64,000 bases of DNA. Source: Gnetum montanum (lineage: Eukaryota > Streptophyta > Gnetopsida > Gnetales > Gnetaceae). The notes below the pieces were generated by a model. It was not told where the DNA came from. It searched no databases and saw only the letters and a program-made list of their open reading frames with translations. The DNA is taken from the NCBI GenBank assembly GCA_015680685.1, contig MNCI01026476.1:466707-530706 (forward strand), written 5' to 3'. Below are positions 1-12,886 of the stretch, one piece after another (position 1 is the stretch's first letter; each line of letters begins with the position of its first letter). A program made the translations under genes and the position numbers.

Positions 1-2440
1 TTGATTTCTAATTCTGAGTGACTTAGTCCTATTATGGTTGTGCCTAAAAAGATAAGTAATGTGTTTACATTGATTTGAATGAATAAAAGAAATGGACATG
101 CAAGGATCACTTTTCACTTCCATATTTAGATCAAGTTTTAGAAAAAATTCAAGAGCATGAATTTTATTCTTTTCTTGATGATTTTAGCAATTATAATCAA
201 ATTTCAATCACCCTAGAAGATCAAAATAAAATAATGTTTACTACAGCATGAGGGCCTTTTACATTTTGATGTATGCCCTTTGGGTTTTGTAATGCTCTTG
301 CTACATTTTTAAAGGGCTATGACATTTATTTTTAGGTATAATTGATTCATTTCTTAAGTTTTTCATGGATGATTTTTCAATCTATGGTGATTCACTCATC
401 TTAAATTGGTCTTGCATAGATGTATTAATAAGGGTCTTAGATTATCTTCGGAAAAGTATCATTTTATGGTCTCTTTTGGTGTTGTGTTAGGCCACATTGT
501 GAGCAAGAAGGGAATTTTGGTAGATTCTAAAAGAATAAAGGTTATCTTCGATCTTACTCCTCCCATTAATGTGAAAGGTTTACATGCATTTCTAGGATAC
601 ATTAATTTTTATAGATAATTTATTGAAGATTTTTCATTGTTTTCTCAATCATTAGTAAAATTGTTACAAAAATAAATAAAGATTGTCAAAATGCATTTCA
701 AACCTTAAAATCTAAGCTTTGTTTAGCACCAATATTACAGGGACCTAATTGGAGTAAGGACTTTGAACTTATGATAGATGCCTTAGATTTTGCAATTGGA
801 GTTGTAATGGGTCAATGTAAAGATAATGTTCCATATGTTATTTATTATATTTCTAAGACATTGACCCCTACTCTAGTTAATTATACTACTATTGAAAAAA
901 GAGATGATTGTACTTGTATATAGTTTAAATAAATTTCATTATTATTTAATTGGCTTTCGTACTATAGTATATACTAATCATGATGCTATTAAATATTTAC
1001 ATAATAAATGAACTAAAAGTACAAGGTTTAATTCATTGGTGTCTTTTGATGCAAGAATTCAATTTGGTAATTCGTAATAAGAATAGATCTAAAAACTTAG
1101 TGGTATATCTTTTTTCTAAATTGGAGTATAATATAGATTTGGAGACATCTCATTTCTTTAATGATATATTTTTAGATGAGAAGCTATTTGTTTATTGGGC
1201 TTGGAATACTATTCCTAAAGTTCAAGATCCTTGGTATGTGGATATCACTAATTATTTAGCAATATGAAAATTACCAAAGTCTTGGACTAAAGGACAAAAA
1301 TAAGCCTTTTTCATCAAGGCACAATGGTTCATTTGGGAAAATTCATTCATGTACAGGATTTGCAAAGATGATATCATCTTATGATTTCCACTTGAATAAG
1401 AACAACAAGAGGTAATTACCTACAACCAAGATGGAGTATGTGGAGGGTACATTGTAGGTAAGAAAAATTCATGCAAAACCCTCCATGTTGGTTTTTATTG
1501 GCCTAATTTATTTAATGATACTTATGCATATTATTAGAAATGTGATGAATTCCAGTGAATGGAAGGACTCACATGATGACATGACATGTCATTATTACCT
1601 ATCTTAGTGGATTCAATTGTTGGAGCATTGATTTCATGGGCTCTTTTCCTTTAAGAAATTCTTATAAGTATATTTTAGTTTCCATGGTGAAAGAAACTAG
1701 GCATGATGATGTAAAAATGGTAGTTAGGTTCTTGAGAGGACTTAATTTTATGCTTTGGGCACCTAAAAATCTTAATTAGTGAACAAAACAAAAATTTTGT
1801 TAATGATATAATGGAGAAATTATTACATAAAATGTGAATTACAGATCATATTTATGTGACCTATCACCCTCAATCAAATGGTTTAGTTGAAAGCATGAAT
1901 AAGGAAATTAAAAAAATTTTGTAGAAAGTTCTAAGAAAGAACATAACAGATTGTTCTAATCATTTACTTGATGCATTATGGGCTATTCATACATCCTATA
2001 AGTCATCTCTTGGCTTGACCCCATATGAACTAGTATTCGGTAAGCAATGCCTTGTTCCTTCCTTAATACTAAACAAGTATTTTCAAATGCAATGTCAGTT
2101 AAAAATGAACATGGACTCATGTCTTTTTTCTTATTTATTTACTTTAAACAATTTAGATGAAGATCATATACATGCTATAGATAGGAAACATTTATATAAG
2201 AAGCATATGCAGATGTGGCATACTAAGAAGATTATGAGGAAGATATTATTAGAAGGTGATTAGTTTTATTATTTAATATGAGGCTTAAAAATTTTGATGG
2301 AAAATTAGTATTGAAATGGGAGGGATCCTTCAGGTTTAGTAAGGTCGTAGATAATGATGCCATTGACATTTCTAGGCCTAGTAGTTTTAAGTCCTTACAT
2401 ATGAATGGTTAATGGCTTAATCATTATTTTGGATAAAAAC
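1..2440 (+). pseudogene. Athila-like Ty3/gypsy pol remnant: RT, RNase H, integrase
   Basis: Decayed retrotransposon polyprotein read on the plus strand through several frames, cut at its 5' side by the window edge. Reverse transcriptase: the catalytic box reads FMDDFSIYGDS at 362-394, followed by the thumb (KYHFMVSFGVVLGHIVSKKG) and FLGYINFYR ending near 615. RNase H follows at about 727-1240 (FELMIDA, YYISKTLTP). Integrase: the zinc-finger end GFYWPNLFNDTYAYY..KCDEFQ lies near 1490-1560, the core near 1620 (WSIDFMGSF, first catalytic Asp kept), TPYELVFGKQ at 2015-2044, and a C-terminal domain (GKLVLKWEGSF) near 2295-2330. The order RT, RNase H, integrase identifies Ty3/gypsy; the core and C-terminal wording is Athila-like. 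Many in-frame stops and shifts make it non-functional. No LTR of this element was identified. Confidence 0.88.
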
Positions 2441-3698
2441 CCTCCTTTGGTAGTGATATGATTACTATAACTAATGATTCTTCTCAACAAGCTAAATTTA
2501 ATCTAATTATAGATCGATTTCAAACATGTCCTTATGAGATTTTCTGAGCTTCATGCTTCTTATTGTGATAGGTAGTGGTCATTGGCTATATCGATGACAA
2601 CATATGTTTCACAATATCTAGGCTTAAATGAGTTAAATTGATAGAGGTTTGACTTGTTCTATGACATGAATTTTAGGAACTTATGCAAAGGTTGGATAAT
2701 GGGATTTTATCCCATGGACAAAGTTTATTAGCTTTTTAGTTAGCAAAGTGAGTCAAGTCTCTTGTTTTGTACTAGGAATATTGTTAGCTCAATATTTTAT
2801 TTCATGAAAAACTTGAGGCTTTGGATTTTCCTTAATTGGGGACTTGGAATAAGAGACATTATGAGATATCAAACATGAATCATGGGGGTACTCATGGAGA
2901 ATGACTTGCATAGGGATTGAACTTGTCCTAGGAGCAAATTTTTAATTTTTTATGGACCATGTTCTAATGGTATTATAACAAGCAATCATAACCTATTGTA
3001 GATGTATAGATCTAAGAATGCCTTTTAGCAAGCATCTTATCCCATTACCATAGTGGAACTACACTAGGAGTAAAGTTTCCATTATTCATGAATGATGTTT
3101 TGATAGGAGTGCAGCAATCCTATAATCACTAAAAATATTATTATTAAAAAAAGAGGGAAGAAAGAACTATTAGGTAATAAAGTATTTTGGATGCTAAGCT
3201 CTTTCTTGTTCATCACCACATGATAAAGTTATTATGTTGATACATAAAGAATCTTCATCACAAACAACTACTTTAGTAGGGGAACACTATGTATTTTTGA
3301 GAGGTATAGTACCATAAGACATGGATAAGTAGGTAAACAATGATTCATGAATGTCCAAATGTGATAGTGCCTTGTATTTGTATTATTCTTTTAGAAGTAA
3401 ATTTACTTAAGTTATCATCTAATGTCTTGTTTTTTACTAAGCTCTAACATAGTTATTCGTTTGTTACAAAGTTTTTTTCATTATTTATTATTTTCTTTTG
3501 CTTTTACTTTGTTTTATATATTTCTTTCTTATTATTTATTATAGAATTACCTTGGATTAGGAATTGTAGAAAGGGTCGACTCATAGTCTTTTAGAGTCTA
3601 GCTACAAGCCTAATTGTGAGCTGCAATCATCGTAGAGTTCATTCTATTGAAGTTCAATACCTGCGATAGGATGTAGCCCACACCCCTATTACATCTCA
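2441..3698. other. AT-rich non-coding stretch downstream of the pol remnant
   Basis: No supported reading frame. This could be the 3' untranslated part of the preceding Athila-like element. I found no matching LTR. It ends at the target duplication of the next element. Confidence 0.5.
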
Positions 3699-3703
3699 AT
3701 GTT

Positions 3704-4541
3704 TGATGAGTGGTGAGGTACCCCTACATCCAACCATATGAATCACAAGCGTTCATACATGATCTAATCAAATTCTATGGATGGGACTAGTTGTGGCATC
3801 TAAATTGTTATGCTTTGATCATAGTTCACTATCTTTCCACTTGGACTAGTGATAGCTTTGTCACATATGGTTTAGTCCAAAGTGAGGCATATGATGTTGT
3901 CTAATCCTATGCTACTCCAATTTATGATAAAGATATGAATTAATTAAGCTATTAAACAATGGAAAGTACAATCTAACTAGCCTACGTGTGATGGGTGTCT
4001 GCTCGTAATTGTTCATATATGCCTTGGACTTCATGAGACTACTTCTAGGATTGCCAAGCATATGTCATTGGGTGTGCCAAATGATACACTACTGGATTGC
4101 CACGTATCTACACTTAAACAATTAATGATAGTAATAGTAAATAGTAATAAATGGGAATGTTAACTAAGAAGAATAAAAAAATAATTAAATAATTAAATAA
4201 ATAATTAAAGCAATAATAAATCTAAGTGAATGCAGCAATGATAGAAGTAATCTCAATCTTTATTTCTAGCCATGTAATGTGTTCAAGTATGTCACACCCA
4301 AATAAAGGTGTTGTACGATTACAAACATTACAATGTAGGCATGCACTAGAATAATAGGACTCTAAGAAAGACTATCAAAAACTGAGAACTAAAAACTATT
4401 CTTTTATTCTCCCCCAATGATGCACCCATGTGTTGTATTTATAGGCTAGCATGGAAGAGATGATATTAGATATTCAACATTGCTTCTTAAATTTTGATAT
4501 TGGATATCCCATATTAGGGATGATAGATTCATGACTCATCA
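3704..4541 (-). repeat. Family A copy 1, 3' LTR
   Basis: 838 bp direct repeat of 12076-12881. It starts TGATGAGTGGTGAGGTACCC and ends ATGACTCATCA on the plus strand. A TATA-like CTATAAATAC on the minus strand lies near 4436-4445. The U3 end, beside the internal region, keeps only decayed GATATC-type motifs (GATATT, GGATATCC near 4496-4510). Confidence 0.9.
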
Positions 4542-4722
4542 TATCCCCATGATTGAATGAAAGTTATCCTAAACAAAATGAGAAACAAGTTCTTTACAAG
4601 ATATGGGGAAGGTATGGAATTATCAATTGACTTAAACAACAACAAAAATAATTCACTCTTACATGGCATAGTGGTGTAGTACAAAAATGGGACACAATAT
4701 CACAAAACAAAAACTATGAAAA

Positions 4723-7497
4723 TCATGTAGTGCCTAGAGGTGGTGGCTCCTCCATTGGTTTCTTCACTTTATCACTAGGCTCATGAAATTTATAGCAATT
4801 AAGTAATGCCTACAAATTCTTCTCTTCCACTTGTGGATCATGTATCATTGAGGCTATTAAACCGATGTGTGCTAGTGTTGGTACATCCCAAGGGCATGGT
4901 AGCTATGGAAACATTTGATTGGCCTTCATGTATCTGGCTACAAACTACCATCGTTCTTTCTCAAAGGCCCTAGCTTTTTCTCTTAATTCATGATAATATA
5001 TCAATCTCCTAGCTAGGTTTGAGGCAACATCCCTCTATCTATGGTAGCTAGCTTTAACCACCTTGAATTCTAATTTTATCATATGGAGCTTTTGCAAAGC
5101 ATCTTTTCTATTCGCAAACTCATTCTCATATAATACATAAGTGGTTCCTACTTATTTCTCTAGCTCGTTCCAAGGTTGACCTACTATTAACATGGCAAGG
5201 TTGGCATATATGAGGTTAGCCCACACCATGTATTCTTTCAAATCTTCAATCTATAAGTCTTTATTCTTTACTTTCGCCTATTGGACCAGTGCATAACTCT
5301 CTAGAATTGGCTACCACTCAAGATTTTGTGCTAATAGGGATCTAATGCAAACTTTACCCATCTAGATTTCCTTATTTATTTGCTTATATATGCCTACTTG
5401 GTCATAGAAGTGTTCCTTTAGTTTTTCATGCTTCTTGGACATATTCTGCCATGTGCTGATTTCTATTGCATACTTTTGTTGAATAACGTGGAGCTCATCC
5501 ATTGAGAGGATTCTATTTTCTCTAGCCAATTTATTGATGTCCTGGTTGACACTCACTAGTTGTTCCCTTAACTAATGAACACTCTCTTGAAGAATATTCT
5601 TTTGTTTTTCAATTTTGGTCAACCTTGAACTTTTAGAGGTGAGCTTCTTATTTTCCTCTTGCATGGCAGTCAATGCCTTTTTATATGCATAAGATTGTGC
5701 ATCAGTAGCCGAGGCATTCTAGGCTACCTTCTCCTTTTCTTGTTTTTTAGTTGCATTCTCATCAGTTAGCTTAGCCAATAGCTCCATCCTGAATTGTTCT
5801 AGCTTATCAAGTGCAAAAAACTAGGTAAGGTCTTATTTTCTAGCTTGTTAAATGTAACAAACTAGGTAGGGCCTCATTGTTTAGCTCTTAGGGTGGCTAG
5901 CTCTTGTTGTAACCTTTGTACTTTTGCTTCTATGTGCTTTGCCCTAACTTTAGCCATGACTAGCTTTCCCTTGGTAGCTATGAGGTCTGACTATGCCATA
6001 GTAACATCACTAGGGATGTCAAATAGGGCAATCATCACTTGCCCTATCTACAATAAATGATTAAGTACATTCTCATGCATCACAGGAATCATTGAAGTCT
6101 TGGCTAGCATCTACACATATTTGGTCCTAGTACGATCTATTGGGGACACAATAGGCACATTAAATAATTCTTCGATGTGATTTGTAATCACTTTTACTAT
6201 ACCTACTACATCCGAATGCTACATTACCATAACTATGACACCTTTTCTAGTTTCAAGCATCACTTAGAAGGATGTGGCATTTCTAGAGATTTTCTTAAAC
6301 CACTAGGATCCTCCTCCTGATTGCAATGAGATCTCTTTCCTTGTTGGGTTAGTTAAAATAGTGGGTTGTATAATGTCATTGATTACTTTGAAGAGATTAG
6401 ACTCATCCCTACTTCCCCAACTGACAACCTCAGTGATTTTCTATAAATGGCTCATTAAGGACCTATAATATTATGGCAGTGATGGTGGATTTTGTGTTTC
6501 TAGGCCCTGTTCAGGCTCACATTGTACTTCTACTTCTAGATTTGCTTCCTTCTCTAGTTTTTGCTCTTCACCAAGATTTTTTCTTCGTGTCGCAAGTTTA
6601 AGGAGTTCAATAAAAAAGGTGCTCTAAGCCTTCCTAGGGATATCATTTATATACCCTAGGATTCTAGCACATTTGCATAACTTCTTGATTAGGCAAAGAA
6701 ATTGGAGTGTTGGTTTCCCTACCTTTTTCTCCTCAAACTACCTTTGAATTTTGATGACGTAGAATTGGGGAAGATTGGCCACATATTTGCCCATTAAAAT
6801 GGCATTTCCATTGGCTACAAATGTTGAGATCCTATTAAGCCCCTTTTTTGGGAAGAGATGGTATGTAATAATCTTAAAATATGTTCTCTCATCTAGAGTT
6901 AGTTCATTATATGTTTTGTCTTCTTTACTATATGCCCATCTCAGCCACAACTTTCTAGTATTAATATCAAACGTGGTGGATAGATGGGATACTTTAGCCC
7001 ATTTTTTTGGCAAATTAAGAACTACTAAAATTTCCTTGACTGAGAAAGAGACATTAACTCCATAGATGTTTACAATGATGCCTTTATCTTTGTTGTGCAA
7101 AAATTGGTGGGTCTTCACCTAGGTACCATTCACCATTGTTTGAGAGAATAGGCCACAAGGGTAATGCTTGAGGTTGAGTCCGAATCGCTTCTAGGGAAAA
7201 CATCATAAATGGGTAAAAATTCATCTCCATGTTGACTGTGGTTAACATAGACTTTTCTTCAATGGCCTTAAGACATTTAGGGGGTAATGTGAGATGTTGT
7301 CCTTACACAAAAACTAGTGCTTTTGTAGCCTCTCCTTAGTCTGACTATCTTGTAACAGTAGCCTCTTGATGAATTTTGAATGATTGGGCTTCCTGCTCCT
7401 CATGTTCCATACATTCACCTTATTAGCCTTAACCACCTCATGGGTGCTTGGCTATTCTTTGCGAAGGTTCTCCTTCTGCACCTCATTTTAGGGCCAT
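4723..7497 (-). pseudogene. Family A 3' ORF, copy 1: coiled-coil accessory protein, decayed
   Basis: About 925 codons from an ATG at 7497 to a TGA at 4723-4725, broken by stops and shifts. Compared with copy 2, the start, stop and spacing of parts agree (2775 versus 2784 bp). The N-terminal domain (about residues 125-260; 6738-7118) shares with copy 2 the pattern HNKxxGxIVNIxGVxVxFS, then VLNLPxxWxKVSxLS and RISTxVA. A middle coiled-coil part (5362-5556) contains RENRILSMDELHVIQQKYAI. The C-terminus keeps PCPWDVP and ends EEPPPLGTT. The N-terminal pattern (hydrophobic, G, V-x-F-S, LNLP) resembles the plant-transposon-associated domain found downstream of integrase in Athila-type elements; that match is inferred by eye. 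Its position 3' of gag matches the env-like or accessory slot of such elements. Function unknown. No signal peptide or clear membrane segment is visible, so I do not call it an envelope protein. Confidence 0.75.
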
Positions 7498-8045
7498 TTG
7501 CAATCAAGCAAAGATCAAGTGTTACTAAGGTATCAATGGTTATCATTAATAGATGTACACCATACTTTTGACCTTAATTCATTAAGTGCTTAGTTCATAT
7601 GATTGTAGAGTTAGAAAATTTTCCAAGAAAAATCCCCAAAGAGTGTTTATCTTCTTTTACAATCCTTCACAATTGGTTCCTTTTTCCTTATATATGACTT
7701 ATTATAATGGCTATGGTCCCTTGGGAGGAAAAATTAAGGTTTTTGACATTATCAGGATTGATTTTTCAATATAAAACTTATGGTTTTTAATGTTATTACC
7801 CTTATAATACCCTTAAGGAATTAGCAAATTATCAAAAATTGGGACAAATGTTTTGCACAAGCAGCTGCCTCATGACTAACTTGAACACCGTGGATTCAGA
7901 TAGGTTTAGATGGCATCAAAATTGGAGTGGTATAAAGCCAAATATTACAAGTGGAAAGTGGATGTGTAGAATTTTGAGTCACAAGAGAAAATTTGAACTT
8001 CCCTAGTTGCAAATGATGAGAATGAAGTTTGGGCATCATGAGGAT

Positions 8046-8125
8046 CATATATATAGGTTTTGTGTGATCCAATATTGGGTACTCGACATCATGTCCCACC
8101 CAATATTAGGTACTCGATATTAGGA
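8046..8125 (-). promoter_or_regulatory. Internal promoter-like block upstream of the 3' ORF (copy 1)
   Basis: On the minus strand two decayed units (CAATATTAGGTACTCGATATT at about 8101-8121 and CAATATTGGGTACTCGACATC at about 8070-8090) precede a TATA-like CCTATATATAT at 8047-8057. The arrangement matches the LTR promoter of the family (GATATC palindromes, then TATA) and the equivalent site in copy 2 (49819-49925). It lies about 550 bp upstream of the 3' ORF start. Promoter activity is inference. Confidence 0.45.
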
Positions 8126-8129
8126 TCTG

Positions 8130-9450
8130 AGAATATGCATTAAATGGGATAATTGAGAATGAAAAATGAAGCTCTATGATTGGTTGGAAGATTTGAAGTT
8201 AGGTCCATAATCCTAGGGTAAGTGGAAAATCAGTTTGAGGCACTGAAAGTGTGAGAAGGTGGAGTCAACGATGTGAAAAACTTTAGAAGAAGCAAGTAAA
8301 AGGGCATTGAAATCAAGTTCCATAAGAAGGGAAACTACAGAATTTAACAATTATATGCTTGCAAGGTTAAGAATGATGTGGTTGTGTCAAGCAAGTACAA
8401 GTCACAAAGATCACACAAGTGGATCCTCCACAAAGTAGGCTCTAGCCTATGATGCCCTTGTGTAACCACACCTAAAAATGTCTGTAGGTAGTAAAGGGGT
8501 AAAATTTAATGCATACTTATGCAACAAAACACACATATTGAAACAACCAATTTGAGATAATAACTCTATGTTACACAAAACCACAAGTTAGGATAAAAAA
8601 AATAGGGAGATGAGATGGATTGTAGAAAGGATTGCAGAAATTGGGATATGAGGTGCTTTAGCATGGTCACATTGAATCCTTGTGTGTTAGTAATGGTTAA
8701 ATATTCATGATTCCTTCCCTCCAAGATTCAAATCAAGTCTAAACCTCATTGTAGTAACATCACATCATTTCATCATGTCGACAGACAACCATAAGACTAT
8801 CATAGTTGCATGGAGTAACATCACTTGACATTTTGTCCAAGGAAGAAGCTTTTTAATGGCACACATGCGTTGTTTTCTTTTATGGATGGTTTAAGAAGCC
8901 ACCAACCTTCAGGCATGGATACATGTATTTCTAGTGGGACTCATAGAATTTATTCAATGCCTTTTTTTTGGTACTCTTACTCACATTTTTTGTTAGATCT
9001 ACAAGGATATATTTACAACCTTAGCAACATGATAGAACATACAGAAGTGGCCAAAGAGAATCCACAAATTCCCGTGATGTCACACCCATGACATTCCTCC
9101 TTGGTTTTTCACTCTTCTACACAAACACAATGATTATGAATTTATTTATAGGTTGGATGAGGAAAAAGAATATCCCTATGACTAGGGAAAGAACCTCATA
9201 TTAATAAAATGAGTGGATGGATGATGTGGTCTCACTATCCAAATAATCAATCCCTTATGACTTGACAACATAGAGAAAGCCTCACCTCAATGGGAAACAT
9301 GATTGTTTTATTTACAAGAGAGATTACTAACAAAGAAGATAAAAACAACAAATAGAAAAATTTGAAAAGAATAAGAAAAATTATATTAAGAAATGAGAAA
9401 CTGACAAAAAATCGTAAAAAAAAGAAGATGAAAAACACTTACGAATCTTG
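8130..9450. other. Non-coding spacer of family A copy 1
   Basis: No coherent frame on either strand. Several stretches are shared with copy 2, for example AGTGGATCCTCCACAAAGTAG near 8410 (compare 50245) and CCAACCTTCAGGCATGG near 8902 (compare 50760). This shows that the spacer is an ancestral part of the family and not a later insertion. Confidence 0.7.
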
Positions 9451-9454
9451 AATA

Positions 9455-11760
9455 TTAGAATGGGGGATAACCCCCTATAACTAAAGATTTGGTTGTGACA
9501 AGGATTAATAAGTGGATGGATAGGATCCATGCATGTGTAAAACATTGGTAACTATTTATTCCCTAGCTACTAGGTATCTATTGATGTTGTGGTAGCTAGG
9601 TAGACAAATCATTGGTCACACATTTGATTGTTAAATATATGGTGGATATGGGTATGAGAGGTGTTATTGTGATGGATGTCTAGCCCATGAGTGCATCCTT
9701 GATCATCATATGATATGCATGGATTTTTTGGTATCCCCATGCTTGTAGATTCATTGCTTGGGTTTGGAATTGAAGTAATGATGTATGGTGGCCCATCTGT
9801 AAGATTAGAGGATGTTGGTGGTGAAAAGGGAGGCATTTCACCAGATTAGCATTATGTTGGTTCAAATGATGTTGTTGATACATGAGTCTTTTACTTCAGC
9901 TTACATCCTTTCCTTCAAAAGGAACATTTTCAACATTGTGGTTGAGACCCACTAGTGTTAGCATGTTTATGCACATTTACAATACAAGTGACATTCATTT
10001 GTTGATATTGTGATGTGAAACCTTCTTGTCTCCTTGGTGATGACATGTGATAAGGTGGAGTATGAGAATATCAAGGGTAGGATGGATGGTAAGAGGAACA
10101 AGGTGGTGATCCCCCTGAGGATGTCACGGGTTGATGGCACTTAGGAGAGTGGTAGGGGTGATTTGAAGTAGAGGATGTAGAACTAGTTGGAGAAACAGGG
10201 TGTTGAACATAATATCCATGTGGTTTCGCCTGGTATAAAGGATAGGGATGATTTGGTGATGGAATCCCCCACAACTATGGTTGTTGCCACTATGTTTGAT
10301 GATAGTGTTGATGCTAGTAATAAGTCCCCCTAGGATAGTGTAGTTGGTTGTGGGGTTGTCTATGATTATCATATGGAAGAGGAAATCTCCCAAGCATGTG
10401 CTTTTGTAAATATTTTATATTTAATGCACATATCTAATACCCATTTAGATGCAACAAGACTAAGCAATGGCCCTTTGAATGGTCATATATGCATATGTCA
10501 CATCCATTATATTTGTCTATGGTTAATTCTATAGCCTCACTTTTGTCAGCCATTTTTCTTGTTTGTTGAAAAGTGTTCCTAGTTGTTTCTTAGTTCTATA
10601 TCCTTTGTTTATTATGATCGTTTGGCTTTTTTTGCATGATCCTCTCTTCAACTGTCTCAATAAGAGTTGTAACATTTTCATATATCCATTTTGACATCCT
10701 ATTAAACTTTGCTTCAAGTTCATCAATAGACTCCTGTATCAGTAAGGTTTGTTGCAAAATCACCTTATTGAGAGTAGTTTCTCTCTCCTTACCATAGATA
10801 TGTACCTCCTTCTATTGAAGAGTTAGGTCTCAACAATGTTCTCCCATTTACATATCTCTGCTTCTTCTTTTGCCACATGCTCGATTAGTTCTTGGATTTG
10901 ATGGGCTTGTAGCTCTTATAATTGACTTGGGACATACATCCTAAGGGTCTCCCTCATTTCATTATGAAGCCCATTTATGATGTGGAATAGTTTCCTTTCC
11001 TCAGAGAAACCATGGCCTAGGCATCTATTTAGTAGGGAATAATATCTATCTAAGGCCATGTGCAAGGATTCATGTTGTCCTTGATTCCATCCTTGGATCT
11101 ATCTCCTTAAGTTGGACACCCTCACATAGGTTTGGTATTTCTCATTAAAAAGTTTTAGCATTGTAGACCATCGTCAGATTGAATTTGGTTTTAACGATCT
11201 ATACCACACTTTAGCTTTATCAATTAGTGTCATAGGCAAGAGCTTAAGCTTTTTCCATCCACTTTCAATCTTGTAGAAAGCACAAGCATCATGGAAGGCT
11301 TGTAAATGATGTTGTGGATCTGAATCATAGTCTCCTACAAATTTAGGAATATTATTCATATCAAGCATGGGTAGGTAACCCTCTTTGCAATTCCTACAAG
11401 ATATCTTAACTATCGTTGTGATCTACATTAGGCTTTGAGTGGCCAAAAAGGGTTCATCATCATTATATAGGTTGTGAAAAAAATTTCTACTTGGTTGATT
11501 ATGATGATTTTGTCTATGTTCATGTTGATAATTGTGAGTTTTCCTATGAGTTAGATTTGTATTTCTATTTCGACCCTTTAGTGAAATTTTATCTTCATAC
11601 CTAGGTTCATATTCATTAGAACTAGATGTTGAGATGTAAGAGGAGGATGAGGAACTAGAAGGATTACCATGGCTGTTATGGTGTTCTTCATGGTCCTTTG
11701 ATTTATTGTTTCTTGCTTTCAAGGAGGTTTTAGGTCTTGAGGCCTCCCTTAGTTCAAGAC
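9455..11760 (-). pseudogene. Family A gag, copy 1 (decayed)
   Basis: Structural (capsid/nucleocapsid) gene. On the minus strand a Ser/His/Asn-rich N-terminal part (11423-11722) is followed by the capsid domain (11174-11368: MNNIPKFVGDYDSDP, HHLQAFHDACAFYKI, KAKVWYRSLKPNSI), the usual gag core of Athila/Tat elements. A knuckle-like CDICIYDHSKGHC (C-x2-C-x3-H-x4-C, one residue short of the canonical CCHC spacing) lies near 10465-10500. The C-terminal part is rich in Pro, His, Tyr and Ser (9609-10274) and ends GGYPPF before a stop at 9455, matching the copy 2 end GGYPRF. Frameshifts and stops throughout. The exact start is uncertain; the frame is recognisable from about 11760. Confidence 0.8.
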
Positions 11761-12056
11761 TTATGTCATCTCCTCCAAGATTGTCTATCTTAGGTGAATG
11801 TAGTATTTGAGTGTCATTAAGGTGGTCATGAACATAAGAAATCCTTGAATAAGATTGGTCACTCTAGTTTTCTTCATCGTAGATCTTCTTATTTCTCCAA
11901 TGAATGCTTTTGCTATAAAGTGCATTATCATTTCATTGTGAGAGAGAAATTGTTGTTGGTTTATGATGTGTGTGACTTAATATTTTCTGAAAGACATATT
12001 GTTAATAACTTTATAGTGATTGTGTATGATGTAACTAATCTAGATAACTAGCACCA

Positions 12057-12074
12057 TCCCCGACAATAGTGCCA
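12057..12074 (-). other. Primer-binding site, tRNA-Asp type (copy 1)
   Basis: Read on the minus strand just inside the 5' LTR: TGGCACTATTGTCGGGGA. The complement of plant tRNA-Asp 3' end is TGGCGCCGTTGCCGGGGA, so 14 of 18 bases match and all four differences are C-to-T or G-to-A. This fixes the element's orientation as minus. Confidence 0.85.
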
Positions 12075-12075
12075 A

Positions 12076-12881
12076 TGATGAGCAGTGAGGTACCCCTATG
12101 TTCAACTGTATGAATCACACCTACAATCTGATCAAATTCTATGGATGGGACTAGCTATGACATCTAGATTGTTATTCTTTGATCACAGTTCGCTATCTTC
12201 CCACTCGGACTAGTGGGTAGCTTTGTCACATATGGTTTAGTCCAATGTCAGGCATATGATGTTGTCTAATCCCATGCTACTCCTAATGATCGTAAAGAGA
12301 TGAATTAATTAAGCTATTGAATAATGGAAAGTATAACCTAACTAGCCTATGTGCAATGGGTGTCTACTCTTAATCGTCCATATACACCTTGGACTTTGTG
12401 AGACTACTTCTAGGATTGCCAAGCATATGTGATTGGGTGTGCCAAACTATACACTACTAGATTGCCATGTATCTACACTTAAAGAATCATGATTAAGGTG
12501 TACACATTTCACTTAGTAAATAGAAATAAATGGGAATGTTGACTAAGAAGAATAGAAAATAATTAAATAATTAAATAAATAATTAAAACAATAATAAATC
12601 TAAGTGAATGCAGAAATGATGGAAGTAGTCTCTATCTTTATTTCTAGTCATGTGACATGTCCAAGTACGTCACACTTGAATAAAGTATCGTATGATTACA
12701 AAAATCACATTGTAGGCATGCACTGGAATAATAGGACTCTAAGAAAGACTATCAAAAAATAAGAACTAAAAACTATTTTTTTCTCCCCCAACCATGCACC
12801 CAAGTGTTGTATTTATAGGCTAGCACAGAGGAGACACTATCAGATATTCAATATCGGGGCCAATAGATTCATGACACATCA
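12076..12881 (-). repeat. Family A copy 1, 5' LTR
   Basis: 806 bp partner of 3704-4541, next to the primer site. A TATA-like CCTATAAATAC (minus) sits at about 12812-12822. The U3 end near 12840-12860 holds decayed GATATT/AATATC motifs where other family members keep GATATC palindromes. Confidence 0.9.
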
Positions 12882-12886
12882 ATGTC

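Larger units (their letters stand above)
3704..12881 (-). mobile_element. Family A LTR retrotransposon copy 1 (gag + 3' ORF, no pol)
   Basis: A 9178 bp minus-strand element bounded by two LTRs (3704-4541 and 12076-12881) with TGATGAG...CATCA ends. The flanking 5-mers are ATGTT (3699-3703) and ATGTC (12882-12886), a target duplication with one C/T difference. Order on the minus strand: 5' LTR, tRNA-Asp-like primer site, gag, non-coding spacer with a promoter-like block, long 3' ORF, 3' LTR. Between gag (ends 9455) and the 3' ORF (starts 7497) only about 2 kb remain and no protease, RT or integrase motif is visible, so it cannot encode its own polymerase. Copy 2 at 45621-54287 has the same plan, so this is a family trait and not a private deletion. 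Both reading frames carry stops; the copy is old. Confidence 0.9.

Noticed and set aside
6775-7065. 96-codon plus-strand frame
   Set aside because: It lies opposite the conserved N-terminal domain of the family A 3' ORF; the minus-strand frame is conserved in copy 2, this one is not.
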